Assembly (NCBI GenBank): GCA_025266875.1
Contig: JALLLT010000076.1
Coordinates: forward strand, 1-64,000
Reading direction: 5' to 3'
Length of the DNA stretch: 64,000 nt
From: Fennellomyces sp. T-0311
Taxonomy: Eukaryota > Mucoromycota > Mucoromycetes > Mucorales > Lichtheimiaceae
The notes under the pieces were generated by a model, which saw only the letters and a list, made by a program, of their open reading frames with translations, made no database searches and was not told the origin of the DNA. The position numbers were made by a program, and so were the translations under genes. Below, piece by piece: positions 22,811 through 33,607 of this stretch (positions are counted from its first letter, which is position 1; each line of letters starts with the position of its first letter).

Positions 22811-23685
22811 TGTTGTGGTGTAGTCGTGTTATGAAGCTACCACAAACTGTTGTTACTGCGACAAGAACTTATAGGGAAGTTGCTATTGAAATGTAAAAAG
22901 GAAATTTAAAATATAAAAGAAAAGGGTTAGTTCGTTCTATAAGGCGTTAATATGTCACGCAGGAGTTTTCGATTGGGCTTATGTAATGCCAACTGCGATG
23001 TGGTTTTTAGTCCTACGTGTTGAGAACAGCAGTTCCTCGGAACAAGCTTATGAGTCTCGGTAGGATATAAGAGTCTTAAAAAGGATAGTCCGGTGATCGG
23101 AACACAAGAAAAATAAACAATTGCAAACTAATTGTCAAAAAGTGAAAGAGAAAGAGAACTTGGTTTTATTGAAAAATCAGAATTTGGCTATTTATATGGT
23201 CTAACTAATGTAATGTCTAACTATGCATCGTAGCTGAGTACATTGCAGGGTGAATTTGGATATCTTTTCGTTGCCTGGCTAAGGGCATTGTTACTGTCTA
23301 TATTGTGAAGTTACTTGTGAAGAGGTCGCGTAATTTTTAATGGCATTGCGTTACCATGGACGGTGCGTTGTAATGGTGCACTGTGATCTGTTCTGCTCAA
23401 CGGGGCGGTGTTTATTTTTACAAGCTAAATGTAAATTTCGAAGAATGGTTCTAAGTAAACTCTTGCCTTGGTATTAACCTTTTTTAGTCACTTGTTGAAG
23501 TCTTGTCAATGTGTATACTAGAATATCCACTGCCTTAAGTACTGCTATTTATTGTTCGTAACAATATATTTGAATCTTTTTTTTTTGTACTAATAGTTAT
23601 ATATATCCTTGATAACTTTGAAGAGGGAGCAAAGAAGAAAGTCAAGAGGGCTATTTTCCCATGCCGTTCAAAAAGCGGCGCCACA
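22811..23685 (-). repeat. Ty3 element A, 3' LTR (875 bp)
   Basis: TG...CA boundaries; pairs with 54675-55546. The differences I compared by eye in the first 250 bp are mainly transitions. On the element strand it is preceded by a purine tract at 23696-23686 (CCCAGGGGAGA). Confidence 0.93.
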
Positions 23686-23696
23686 TCTCCCCTGGG
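23686..23696 (-). other. Polypurine tract of Ty3 element A
   Basis: Read on the minus strand, CCCAGGGGAGA abuts the 3' LTR: the plus-strand primer position of an LTR element. It follows the ORF4 stop by only a few bases. Confidence 0.7.
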
Positions 23697-23699
23697 TAA

Positions 23700-24368
23700 T
23701 CAAAAGTGCACGTCCCGTGCAGCAAGCTCGGCAGGCAATCCTTTACCAACCGTGGTATTGAAATAGTTGTTCACTAGGGTTCTCAATTGGACATCTTGTG
23801 CAGCGTAAACGTCATGTAGGTGGTTGGCTATATACAAAAAGATCGTCTGTTGTCGGACCACTTCTTCAGGAATGGCGAGCAGGACTGGATATAATCATTC
23901 AGAGATGCGAACGGCGAGTAAACGACATGTGGTTCCGAGGTCGCGGTTACATTTGCATAGCCATTGGTGTTGTAATGCGATTTTATGAATCAAATCGTAA
24001 TAATAGGTGTTTTCAAGCTCATATTGTGTGACTTCTGGATATAGAGGAGGTGGAGTAAAGTTAGAATCGTATCTTCTCTCGATTACGACTCCAGCTTGGT
24101 ATTCCGGTGACAAGTTCGGTTGGTTAACTCCAGGAATATATTTTGGAATGGCATCATTGGCCAACATATCGTCATCCACATCCATGGATCGAGCTTCGGT
24201 TGATGGTGGTGTGGGATATGGAGATAGATTGTAATTGGGTGGTTGTTTGTATGGCATATCCAAGGTGGGTGTTTCAGATACACGAGAGTCTAGGAATAGA
24301 AATGACTCGGAGGCTCTGGATACAGGAGAATAGACAGAGCTAGACAAAGGTGTTTTAATGTGATTCAT
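23700..24368 (-). pseudogene. Ty3 element A, ORF4 (conserved accessory gene, one nonsense codon)
   Basis: Starts MNHIKTPLSSSVYSPV at 24368. The conserved part starts with PKYIPG, then PEYQAGVVIERRYD, FTPPPLYPEV, ENTYYYDLIHKIALQHQ and CRLLAVRI; after a TGA (23895-23897) the frame continues LYPVLLAIPEE, then IANHLHDVYAAQDVQL, VNNYFNTTVGKGLPAELAA and stops at 23700-23702. Element B ORF4 matches block for block (RIAARLYPVL; YIATHLHD; INNYFNTMLREGLP), showing that TGA replaced an Arg codon. About 220 aa, no signal peptide or membrane segment, Ser/Pro-rich start. Function unknown; not a known env. Confidence 0.75.
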
Positions 24369-24421
24369 TGTAGAAGTTGAAGGTGGAAATTAATGTTTAT
24401 TTGAGAACTGGGGTGTATCGA

Positions 24422-24429
24422 TATTTATA
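24422..24429 (-). promoter_or_regulatory. Internal TATA box before element A ORF4
   Basis: TATAAATA read on the minus strand, 53 nt before the ORF4 ATG (24368), in the context AAGTATAAATATCG. Matches in sequence and place the boxes in elements B and D. Confidence 0.65.
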
Positions 24430-24912
24430 CTTCTTGATTTTGTGGAAAACAACTCTTCGTTGTGATTATATTTCGTCCATTGTATTATGGAGCTGTTGCT
24501 TGTGTCTTTGAGTGATTCTATGCAGTGTTGAAACATGGATCGTAACAATTGCTATCGCGTTGTAGCAGGGAATGGGGCGATGTAAAAATTTACAATGGGT
24601 TGTTACCATTAATGGAAGTTATAATTGTGGTACCAAGTTGCTATGGTCCCAATAGTTGACCAAGGGAGGTTAGGTCGTTTCTCTTAGTAGTGACAGTTTG
24701 GACAGATATTATGATTTGACACAGATTAAAATGTATCAAAGTAATTTAGCCAAGGTCCTCACTTTCTTGGTAACCATTGTCTGGCCTCGACTCAGATACA
24801 CTTGAGGCAAAGAAGATTTATGTAAACATAGATAGCAACCTTTTATCTTATATACTGCTTTGATAATTAAATATATTTAATATATATAATACTACGTCTC
24901 TTTTTCCTTGAA

Positions 24913-25359
24913 TTATTGGGGACCTTGGCTTTGGCGACGGCAGAGGATCTCCATTTCGATGCTCTCAGAAAGAGCGCGACTGAATCCATGGTTGGAGTTC
25001 ATCATTGGTAATTGTGCTGTGTTGTTTTCGTCCATCATATCGCACAGTATGAGGCGACGCATCTGGTTATCTGCATGATCCACAGTGTTTCGGAATCTTG
25101 GATGTGTGAACATGAGTTGAGCGGCCTTGGAAGCAATATACTTCCTGATTTGTTTGATCTGCTTATAGATTTGTTCATAAATCCCTAGTCGTTGTAGCAG
25201 AAGCTCAACTTCCAAATACTCGAATGTACGAGCCTCATCGGTAGTGGGGGTATCAGAGGGAAGGATTTCCCTCAACAACTGCATAACATCAGGTTGAGTT
25301 CCATCTGCTAATTGGAAGAGTTCTTCTGGGAGTTGGGGAAGTTGCATGTTAAAATCCAT
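24913..25359 (-). CDS. Ty3 element A, ORF3 (conserved accessory gene)
   Basis: A 148-aa frame, MDFNMQLPQLPEELFQLADG, starting 2 nt after the integrase stop (TAA CA ATG), which suggests translation by reinitiation. It is acidic and helical in the first half (VELLLQRLGIYEQIYKQIKQI) with a conserved late segment (HGFSRALSESIEMEIL) that lines up with element B (HPFHTRLRRELLRERLVWEL) and D (HLFHNKLRIRLQEYR). No zinc finger, membrane segment or catalytic motif is visible. This frame is still open in an otherwise decayed element. Function unknown. Confidence 0.7.
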   Translation of the reverse strand: MDFNMQLPQLPEELFQLADGTQPDVMQLLREILPSDTPTTDEARTFEYLEVELLLQRLGIYEQIYKQIKQIRKYIASKAAQLMFTHPRFRNTVDHADNQMRRLILCDMMDENNTAQLPMMNSNHGFSRALSESIEMEILCRRQSQGPQ

Positions 25360-25361
25360 TG

Positions 25362-25909
25362 TTAAAGAGAAGCTGTGAAAGTTGGTTTGAATAAAACGTT
25401 GGGGCTTTTATAATACTTTAATCTGTTCCCATGTATGGTATTTGGAATCGGTTTCCCTTCAAGTGCCTTTAACTTGTATCCACTCTTTTTGTCTATGCTA
25501 GTAATTCTGAATGGTCCCATATAGGTATCCATCAATTTTCCAGAATACGAAGTATCCAAGAAATTTTTATATACTAACACTTCGTCGTTGATTTCGAAAG
25601 GTGGCACTTTGAGGTGTTTGCGTTTACTAAACAATTTCTTTTCAATAGCGCGTTTTTGATTTTCCTGAGATTGAGCAATTGCGTGGGCGGCTTCCTGCCT
25701 AATTTTGTTTAAGGTGTCAATATGACGTTTGAATTGATCTTCCACATATTCAGGTTCAGAGCCTGCAGAATCAGAGTTTTCTGGGGCCACATCTTGTTCT
25801 ATGGCACGGTCAAAGGCAAACATTGAGGTCCTGCCAAAAATTATAAAGAATGGTGATACTTTGTGAGAGGAATGTGGTCGACTGTTGTAAGCAAAAACGG
25901 CTGAACTAA
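25362..25909 (-). pseudogene. Ty3 element A integrase, C-terminal part
   Basis: Reads SSAVFAYNSRPHSSHKVSPFFIIFGR, then the linker AIAQSQENQKRAIEKK and the C-terminal GPFRITSIDKKSGYKLKAL/HGNRLKYY region, stopping at TAA 25362-25364. It is separated from the catalytic core (30303-31077) by Harbinger copy 1; with TTA/TAA counted once the frame reads DNWDSYL then SSAVFAYNSR. The apparent start MWWLLENDF belongs to the Harbinger inverted repeat, not to integrase. Confidence 0.9.
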
Positions 25910-26210
25910 AGTCGTTCTCAAGCAACCACCACACTCTTCTGGACGAAAGTCCAAAAATAGAAATTGACTAGCCTAATTTGTTGGTCATCCGAATGGATGG
26001 CTTGAGAGGCGTTGGGTCGACCAAAATTTCCTAATTCGTGAAGATATCCAAGAAGTCAACAGTTATCGATCAAAAGTAGCCGTTTGGCCGTGAAAAAGAG
26101 GTATATAGACCATATTCTATATATTGATGATGCTCCAGATGTCAGAGAATATAAATAAGATCCAAAAATAAAAGAAACCATACGTTATTATTATTTTTAC
26201 GTTACTTACT

Positions 26211-27478
26211 ATGCGCGACAACTTCATACCCTACGTCTATCCCGTTGCTTCTCAAGGTAACCGTGAAGGTTCATCGAGTTCTTCTGCACCAGTACCCTCT
26301 CAACAAGGAGCCCCATCAACCAATGCTGTCGTTTCGCCGGTGGTTCCCCAACAGCACTCGGTCCATTCGATGTCACTTTCATATCCTGCCAATGGATCTT
26401 GGGATGAACCAAACTCGCTTCAACAGGATCGTCAGTATCCACACTACTCGCCTGGGGAAAGTTCCTCGTCTGTGCCTCCTCCCCATCTGACACTGCCAAC
26501 ACAGCAATCATGGGTGAGCTTGACGCAGCATGACATCGAGCAAAGCATATTCAGCAACGTCGACTCTGACAGCGACAGTGATTCCGGAACAAACCGACAT
26601 CCATGGACGCTTCAAGAAATCAACGAGTTGATCCGGATGAAGCAATTAGAGGAAAGAGCGCTTGTCAGTGCCATAGGAAAAGTGGCGAAGGGGAAGGTTT
26701 GGGAAAGAATAGCCGCCGCGATCCACTTGAAGAACCCCTTTGTATCCCGATCCAATGAATCAGTTCGCAAGAAGTGGGAATCGCTCCTAACAACATACAA
26801 GAGAATTCGTGATGGAGGTTCTACTGGTGTTGGTGGTGGCCCTGCTGGGGAAAGATATCCCTGGTATGATGCTCACTGCAAATAATTTCGATGGTTAAAA
26901 GTGGTTACAGTGGTGAAACATAAGCTTTTTAACCACTTGTACTACCATTTTTAGTAACTCAAGTGGTTAAAAAGCTTATGATTAACCACTTTGAAAAATT
27001 ATTCACCAAAATTCACCAAAAATTATTTGCAGTGGCTATGTTCGCGTATCTTGGTGGTAGTGCAGGTGTCGAGACAAGGTTTACAGTTGACTCTGGTCAT
27101 CAAGGCCCTTTGGTTCGAAGACGTACAGACGGCGACGAGACTGAAGTACAAGCACAGGAACGGCCGGCGCAGTGACGTAAGACCTTTCGGGAAGAGCTAC
27201 TGGAATCCCATGAGCGCTCCAGTGAAATGCTGTTCACGAGGCTCGATGAAATCTTTATGAAGATAACCGAGCAAGAGAAGCAGCTGGATGATGCGCGCGA
27301 GGCCGCTGACGAACGACGCTTCCAGGAGCAAATGCACATGGTAAAGGGGATCGAGATGGAGAAGATCCGCGCCCAAGCTGCCTCAGAGGAAAGGATGCTT
27401 CCCTTAGTTGCAGCACTTAGTGGTAGAAGACGAGTTGATGGGGATGGTGGTGAAGAAGAGCATAACAGTGATGAATAA
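26211..27478 (+). pseudogene. Harbinger copy 1 SANT/trihelix-like protein
   Basis: Starts MRDNFIPYVYPVASQG. After a Ser/Pro/Gln-rich N-terminus comes an acidic DSDSDSDSG stretch and a trihelix-type domain (HPWTLQEINELIRMKQLEERAL; VWERIAAAIHLKN; SRSNESVRKKWESLLTTYKRI). The MITE at 26874-27034 breaks it after YPWYDA. The frame then reads MFAYLGGSAGVETRF to an in-frame TGA after ERPAQ (27173-27175), followed in the same frame by a coiled coil (EQEKQLDDAREAADERRFQEQM) ending EEEHNSDE. Copy 2 has the same TGA, so it predates the copies or marks a real end. Confidence 0.8.
26874..27034. mobile_element. 161-bp CACTA-type MITE with foldback
   Basis: Perfect 15-bp terminal inverted repeats CACTGCAAATAATTT; 3-bp duplication GCT (26871-26873 and 27035-27037). 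Harbinger copy 2 gives the empty site (GATGCTATGTTCGCG). Inside are perfect 20-bp arms CATAAGCTTTTTAACCACTT (26919-26938) and its complement (26961-26980) around a 22-nt loop, so the RNA would fold into a long hairpin. CACTR ends and a 3-bp duplication point to CACTA-family mobilisation. Confidence 0.92.
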
Positions 27479-27918
27479 ACGCGCTTTTTTTGTCATTAAA
27501 ATACTTTCCGTATCTATGTCTATGATAAAAAAAGAAGTTATATAAGTACGTAGCTGTACGAGATCATGATGAGTTGTCAAGATGCATTCAGTAACTTCAT
27601 TCGAAGAGTGTCATTGCATAATTATGAAGTAAAAGAGCTTCTACCCATATACTGAGTACAGACTGACTACACAGCAAGAAATATGTGTGTACGTTTGACA
27701 GAAATAAGTGTGCACTTTTGAAAGGAAGTAGGAGAACTTGAAAGAAAAAAAAAACAAATAGTTGATGACGTGAATTGTGACAACATTTTAAATTCATGCA
27801 GATTACCTGCTATACAAATGCTACTCGGCATAATGCCAATTACATCTTGTTGGATACTGTAGTAATAGTATTTATATTTTATATCTTGCTAATTATAAAG
27901 TATGTATACATATGTGTA

Positions 27919-29869
27919 CTATCTACGTCGTCGAGCCTCGAGATCATCCTTAAGCCTATCTCGCGGGATTTTACCACGCCTTAACAGATCCGCTACTTCC
28001 TCCCTGGAAAGAGAGTCTGGAAAGTCTTGTTCTAATATCGATTCAAAACTGCCTACAAACTCTCGTTCTTGCATCGGTTGGAATACGCCGGCTTGTTCTT
28101 GCAATTGCTGCTGCAATTCACTGCTCGTGCTCGCATTGTCATCGTCATCGTCGTCTACGTTACTGTTGCTGCTCGAGTCAGAGTTTTCGCCTTCAGGATT
28201 ACGGTGGGCGTCGACTTGTTGGACTGTCACACGACTTGAATCATTAAGTGTCTGGTCAACATCGTCGATATTTACAGGAAGATTGTTGCCAGGTCTGTCG
28301 ATACTAATATTGTGTAAGATGCAGCAAACATATATCGTAAGCGTAAGATCGAGTTCGGAATGCTGGTACAGGTAATGCTTCAAGAAACGCCATCGCGCAA
28401 CAAGGCCAGAGAAGGTGCGTTCAATTCGCATGCGTTGCGATGAGTGCATAAAATTGAATTGCTTCTCTGCCGGGTCACTGGTTTCTTTTGCGTATGGGGT
28501 GATCAGATATGGTCGAAGGGGATATGCAGAATCTACACATAAATATACTATATAAATAAATATACACTATTAATATGTTAGTACGTACCAGCAATGATAT
28601 AAGATCCGTTAGGACACTTTTCCTCAGGTCTATTCTTGAGGTCCTCTGCAAGCGAACTTCTGGAAAAAACTCTGGCATCATGAACACGGCCTAGAGTTAT
28701 ACAAAGTAATTAGTGAAGATATATTTATATCATTTATACTAATATGATATACTTTACCTGATTCTCCAGGAAAGGCATATGTGATATTCAACAATAAGAA
28801 GAGGCAGGTAAGTGACGAGACTCAAGTAATGACTGATTTATTTCATATGTTGAATCATCACTTTAAATAATAAAAGCTTATTCTCGAGGGGTTGGATCAT
28901 TGACATGGTTGTAAGGCACATGAACCGCTGTGGTAACCAGGGTTATGTGGGTTTCACTAAGATAGGCAAGGTTATTACGATGAACGCATGTCAAGACAGG
29001 GATGTGGCTGTAGATCGGAAAATTAAAGTAACCCGTTGTCAATAAGCAAACAAGGGTAAATGATGCATAAGCCATAATCATGTTGTGGATACAACAGCAT
29101 ATAAGATGCGCGTATCCGCATCACAGACGGCCAGTAGGTTCATCGAGTTATGGTTCTTGCGATCCATGTAAGCGACATTACTGTGGGCGGGTTTATGAAT
29201 AACAACCAGCTTGCCATCCATTGCCCCGATAACGTTGGTCAACCTCGGTCTCTGGACTATACGAGTCCGATCACTTGGGACCAGTACATTCGCAAATTCG
29301 TCAGCAATTGCTTGGACTTCTTGTGCAGTTGCAGGCCAGCGAATATACCTACCATGAACATTGATCATGGCCTTCACAAAAGTTTTTGTAAAGTTACGGT
29401 ACGATCCTTGGGACAAGCCAAAAAAGTTCTTGAATGCGCGGTACCCAAGATGTGTGTTTGCATATCGCCATAGTACACAGGCAACTTGCATATACACCGG
29501 CGTTGCATTTATGGCAGTGGTCTGGTATAACGGATCAGATGACAAAGTGTTTACCAGCCACTCAAAAGTTGCCTTGTTCATTCGGTAGTGAGCCTTGTAG
29601 CTGTCTCTTGGGTTATCATCGTCTTGAAGGCCGGGGTGCTCAACTGCCCAATAGTGGTAGTTGGCCTCCTTGTTTTGTCGTTCGGCCCGGAAGTGGTGTG
29701 GCGATCCAACGTATGCATACGTTTCAACTATCATGCTCATTGAACGCAATGCCGTTGTTGCCATTCCAACTAACAATCGCATATATACTCGGCGTCTATG
29801 CTGCGCTTGCTGGTGACGACGTTTACGTTGTTGCTGACGGTATGCTTGTAATTGGTTGAGATGATCCAT
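27919..29869 (-). pseudogene. Harbinger copy 1 transposase, split by a solo LTR
   Basis: Starts MDHLNQLQAYRQQQRKRRHQQ at 29869. The N-terminal region has WLVNTLSSDPLYQ and YRAFKNFFGLSQGSYRNFTKTFV (HTH-like); the catalytic acids are in NVIGAMDGKLVVIHKP, GRVHDARVF and RIERTFSGLVARWRFLKHY. Introns are at about 28690-28757 (GTAAAG donor) and 28532-28588. The C-terminus is a low-complexity acidic stretch (SSSNSNVDDDDDD) then ARRRR. The LTR at 28780-29096 cuts it right after ADTRILYA. Copy 2 carries the same protein with other damage. Confidence 0.9.
28780..29096 (+). mobile_element. Solo LTR (317 bp)
   Basis: Starts TGTGATATTC and ends GGATACAACA; flanked by GCATA (28775-28779 and 29097-29101). 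Copy 2 of the Harbinger provides the uninterrupted site. Length, TG...CA ends and a 5-bp duplication fit a solo LTR left by recombination between two LTRs. A related copy runs off the start of the window (1-116). Confidence 0.85.
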
Positions 29870-30302
29870 GATAAAAAAATGTGTATATATTACTTCAAAA
29901 ATAATACCGTATATATATATCTTTTTTTACTGTACAGCGCTTTCCAAAATAAAAACCTCGAGCGTTTACTCATAAGATCTTACTAATGTGATATCGTCCG
30001 CAGCTTAATACCTTTTTCAAGTGATGATACGAGTAAAGACACACACTTTTCAGTTACTAAATACGAGAGGTATGCCGAATCGCTTGCATAATACATGTGT
30101 TACATGTACATTCCTTTTTCGATGAAGTGGATTTCCTTTTTCTCTTTTGACCTCAGTACGGAGCATCGTTTCATTCCTCCGTACTTCTTGCCCAATTTGA
30201 TTCCATCGGCCAACCCCGCTTTGGAAATTTTTCTTCGGTGTCTGAAAAACCTTTCTAAAAACAGCTCTACCGGAAGAGTTTGGTGGATGCTTGAGAACGA
30301 CT

Positions 30303-31077
30303 TAAGGTAACTATCCCAGTTATCCTTTTCTTCTTCTGGAAGCTTCTTTAAAATAGAGTTTATGTTCTTATTCATACGTTCACAAAGACCGTTGCTCTGA
30401 GGGCGATATGGGTGAATTTTGACTAGTTTAATGGAAAGGTTTTTACACACGGCGTCGATAATTTTATTGGATAACGGTAGACCATTGTCATATGTTATGA
30501 CCTTGGGACATCCATGGATACAAAATACATCATCATGCAAAAATTGATATGTTTCACACGCATTTGCAAATCAGGTTGCTTGGGCAACACAGAATTTGGA
30601 AAAGTAGTCAATTGCCACATAAATATACTGCTTGCCAGTGCGGCTGATATGTTGATGTTTGATGTCCAAACCGATGTGTCTAAAGGGTTCAGGTTTATTT
30701 ACTGGAACTGGATGTAAAGGTTCTTGTAATAATTGAGGTCCAGATTTTTGACAGCGTGGGCAGGATTCTATGGCTTCCTTGATGTCTTTCCGCATGGTAG
30801 GCCAGTAGTATTTAACTTTGATACGGTTGTAAGTGGAGAGAAACATCAGATGTCCACCCCACGGATGAAAGTGATATTGATAAATCGCGTTTATGGCTTC
30901 TTGCTCTGAGAGCACAAGGCGGGGAATTGGTAATCCTCGTCTATACAATCTTTCGTTATAGACAAAATAATGCTTCTTTTGAGTGTACAAATAACGTTGC
31001 TGTTGCTTGGTAATTCCAGGTGGGTATTCCAAGGTAGTGAGATAGTATTGTAAATGAGATAGCTTTGTTGGATCCAT
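30303..31077 (-). pseudogene. Ty3 element A integrase, N-terminal and catalytic part
   Basis: Separate frame with its own ATG at 31077 (MDPTKLSHLQYYLTTLEYPPG), 200 nt downstream of the RNase H stop. HHCC region (QYHFHPWGGH...CPRC), catalytic Asp in HIGLDIKHQ, Asp in VITYDNG, Glu in GLCERMNKN. A TGA (30568-30570) replaces Arg where element B has PTRLANA. The frame ends at the Harbinger insertion and continues at 25909. Confidence 0.9.
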
Positions 31078-31277
31078 TGCTTTGATTAATGTTTATTGAT
31101 AGAATTTTGATGCAGAGAATAATTGAATATGGATCGGGTATGTATGTTTTGATTGGTATTGTATAATTAAAATTAGGAAAAGAATATATGGGTGGGTTTA
31201 TGTATCGGCGATGTGAGATAGTTATCGAGGGTTAAGTTTTAAGGTGAGATCTTTATACTAAATGGTCTTGCTTTTCT

Positions 31278-32917
31278 TTAATATCCAAGTCTAGAGAGGA
31301 AATCAGCATTGGTGTTTGACTTACCAGCTTTGTGTTTTACATTAAACGAATATTTGGATAAAAGGGATATTCATCGTGCGTAGATCCCTTCGGGTCTTGG
31401 TGTATTGAGTAATTCTTTAATGCTGGCATGATCGGTGTAAACGGTAAAAGTGTTGGATAGGAGGTAAGGTCGAAGAGTCTTTACTGCCCATACTAGGCCT
31501 AACATTTCAAGCTTTGTGCTTCCATATGAGGCTTCCGCGCCTTTTAATCCTCGACTTTGGTATAATACAACTTGTTCGTGGTAGTTCGTGTCTCTTTGTG
31601 ATAATACGCACCCTAAACCTTGTTTTGAGGCATCAATGGTAATTTCAAATTTCTTTTCAAAATCAGGACGGATAAGGATAGGGCTACTACAGAGACACTT
31701 TTTCAAGGTCTCAAACGCTGTAGTTTCTTTTTCCCCCCATGGAGGTCGATTCTTGGTCTTCATTTGGTTGTGTAGCGGTCTAGCAATTGCTGCAAAATTT
31801 GTGATGAATCTTCGGTAATATGAAGCCATTCCAATGAAGCTTCGGACTTGTTTTACTGTTTTTGGGATTGGTAACTTCACTACCTTTTCTACTTATTCTG
31901 GGTCAGTGTGTATTCCTTGGTCACTGATTACATAGCCAAGAAATCTAAGTTTTCTTTTAAAGAAATGACATTTACTTGGACTAAGTAATAGTCCTGAAAA
32001 TCGTGTGCAGGCAAAAAGTTTAGCGAGATCATGTAGATGTGTCTTTACTGAATTGCTGCAAGTAATTGAATCATCCAAGAAGTTTTGAATTACTTCTGCT
32101 GATAGAAGAGATCTATAGCATATTTCCGCTGCTCTACTATACAGGGCTGGAGATACTGATAATCCCATTGTAGCTGTTTCTTGAGTAAAGGTTCCAAAGG
32201 GGGTTACAAATCCAGTAAGTGGTTTGGATCGTTCCGTTAATGCTATTTGCCAAAATGCTGCTGAAACATCGCATGTACTAAAGATCGTAGCACTGCCTTG
32301 GGCATCCAGGATATCATCGATTCTTCCTATTGGATAGGCATCCTTTCTTAATTGGCTATTAAGTTTTCTGTAGTCCACTACTAATCGATAACTCTTTTTA
32401 TCTTTCTTCTTGACCATTAGGACAGGGGAAGCCTAAGGAGTACTAGAGGGTTTAATTATTCCTAATTTGCATAACTGATCGAGTTCTATTTTCAAGTGTT
32501 GCTTTTCAATTGGCGCTATACAATAAGGTGTAGATCTGATAGATGTAGTACCCTCTTCTACTTCAAGATCATATTCTAGACGGTTACATCTGCCTATTTT
32601 ATCACCTGTCCAGTTAAAAATGTCCTGATACTGGGTAACTAGTGCTATAAATTCTTGATGGGTTTGCTAATCTACTTCTCCTATATTCAGCATATCTTTT
32701 TATTCTTTGGTGAGAGGAGGTTGTTGTATATAGGAAATTTTATGCTTCAGTTGAACTTCCTCAAGATTTGGTACATAATAACCTTGGCAATCTGAAGTGA
32801 CAGGTAGTAAATTACCTAAATGGGTACCTGATGGCAAAAGGCACAATTTATCGGCCATATTTAATATAGTCACCTTGTATGATTTTTCGTTTTCGAATAG
32901 AATTCCACTATAAACGT
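31278..32917 (-). pseudogene. Ty3 element A reverse transcriptase and RNase H
   Basis: Continues the linker region after the element B insertion (VYSGILFENEKSYKVTIL). RT fingers and palm: SPVLMVKKKDKKSYRLVVDYRKLN, FCT-like FGTFTQETATMGLSVSP, and FLDDS where most RTs (and element B) have YLDD. RNase H: FEITIDASKQGLGCVLSQ, STKLEMLGLVWAVK, YTDHASIK and the closing ADFLSRLGY, stop TAA 31278-31280. Premature stops include TAA 32700-32702 (Gln in B), TAG 32433-32435 (Trp in B) and a TGA near 31368 (Trp in B). Confidence 0.9.
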
Positions 32918-33451
32918 TGTTATGACGTTTTTGGTTCTCAAGGGAAGCTGATAGTCGTTGTGACACTAACTTCCTAATTAAGTTCAGATAAATGTCAAGT
33001 CCAGACATATATCAAAATCCAAATACTTGCCAAGATCCAGATTCTGTCCGATATCCAGATATGATCGAAAACCTATATTTTATAAAAAGTCCAGATATAA
33101 GAAATTGTATAGACTAGATAAGTGTCTGAGGAAAGGTATAAATAGAGCGTGTCAGTTATCTGTAAAGCTTAGTTCTTCCCAACATAAAGTTTTCTCTACA
33201 TAAACTTCTTTTTATCTTGACCTTATCTGTCCTATCTCAACGAGAGTCGACAATTTGATAATTCCTTTTTAGGATATTACCGCAGTTTGGCAACGAATAT
33301 AAGACCAATTCTTGAAGAACTCCTGCGTATATTAACACTAACTTTCATAGGTTACTAACTCTTACATAGAATCTTGATAAGAAATAATTTGAGACAATTC
33401 GTTATTGTCAAATTTTAGTTGTGTCCAAGTCATACAAAAACCGACATAACA
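32918..33451 (+). repeat. Ty3 element B, 5' LTR (534 bp)
   Basis: TG...CA ends with a 7-bp inverted terminal TGTTATG/CATAACA. A TATAAATA box lies at 33137-33144, the presumed start region for the genomic RNA. Confidence 0.94.
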
Positions 33452-33454
33452 TCT

Positions 33455-33472
33455 TGGTGCTCACTACAGGGG
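33455..33472 (+). other. Primer binding site of element B
   Basis: TGGTGCTCACTACAGGGG, 3 nt after the LTR. Element A has the same site with one change (54672-54655). It should pair with a tRNA ending CCCCUGUAGUGAGCACCA; I do not assign the amino acid. Confidence 0.75.
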
Positions 33473-33607
33473 CAGTTTAAAAAAGTAAAGTGCTCTTGCT
33501 AATTAAGAATATAACTCGATATTCCGTCACATCGCCGACATCGACATAAATTCAGAATAACCCAAACGAAGGCTAAAACTAAGGCTAAAAAGAAGCGAAC
33601 AAACAGC

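Larger units (their letters stand above)
25910..30302 (-). mobile_element. PIF/Harbinger copy 1 (3,907 bp plus two nested insertions)
   Basis: Target duplication TAA (25907-25909 and 30303-30305); about 30-bp inverted repeats beginning AGTCGTTCTCAAGCA on both ends. It contains a SANT-like gene (plus) and a transposase (minus), tail to tail. Nested in it are a 161-bp CACTA-type MITE (26874-27034) and a 317-bp solo LTR (28780-29096). Removing both with their duplications leaves 3,907 bp, exactly the length of copy 2 at 42857-52298 after removing its own insert. Confidence 0.95.

Noticed and set aside
25905..25935. Integrase N-terminal extension MWWLLENDF
   Set aside because: These bases are the inverted repeat of Harbinger copy 1; the same sequence reads at the other Harbinger ends.
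28878..29081. 67-aa frame in the solo LTR
   Set aside because: LTR sequence with no homologue and no context for a gene.
30100..30300. Coding frames KSFSSIHQTLPVELF and MCYMYIPFSMKW at both Harbinger copies
   Set aside because: They are end sequence of the Harbinger, present inverted at 42857-43070, and not supported as protein.
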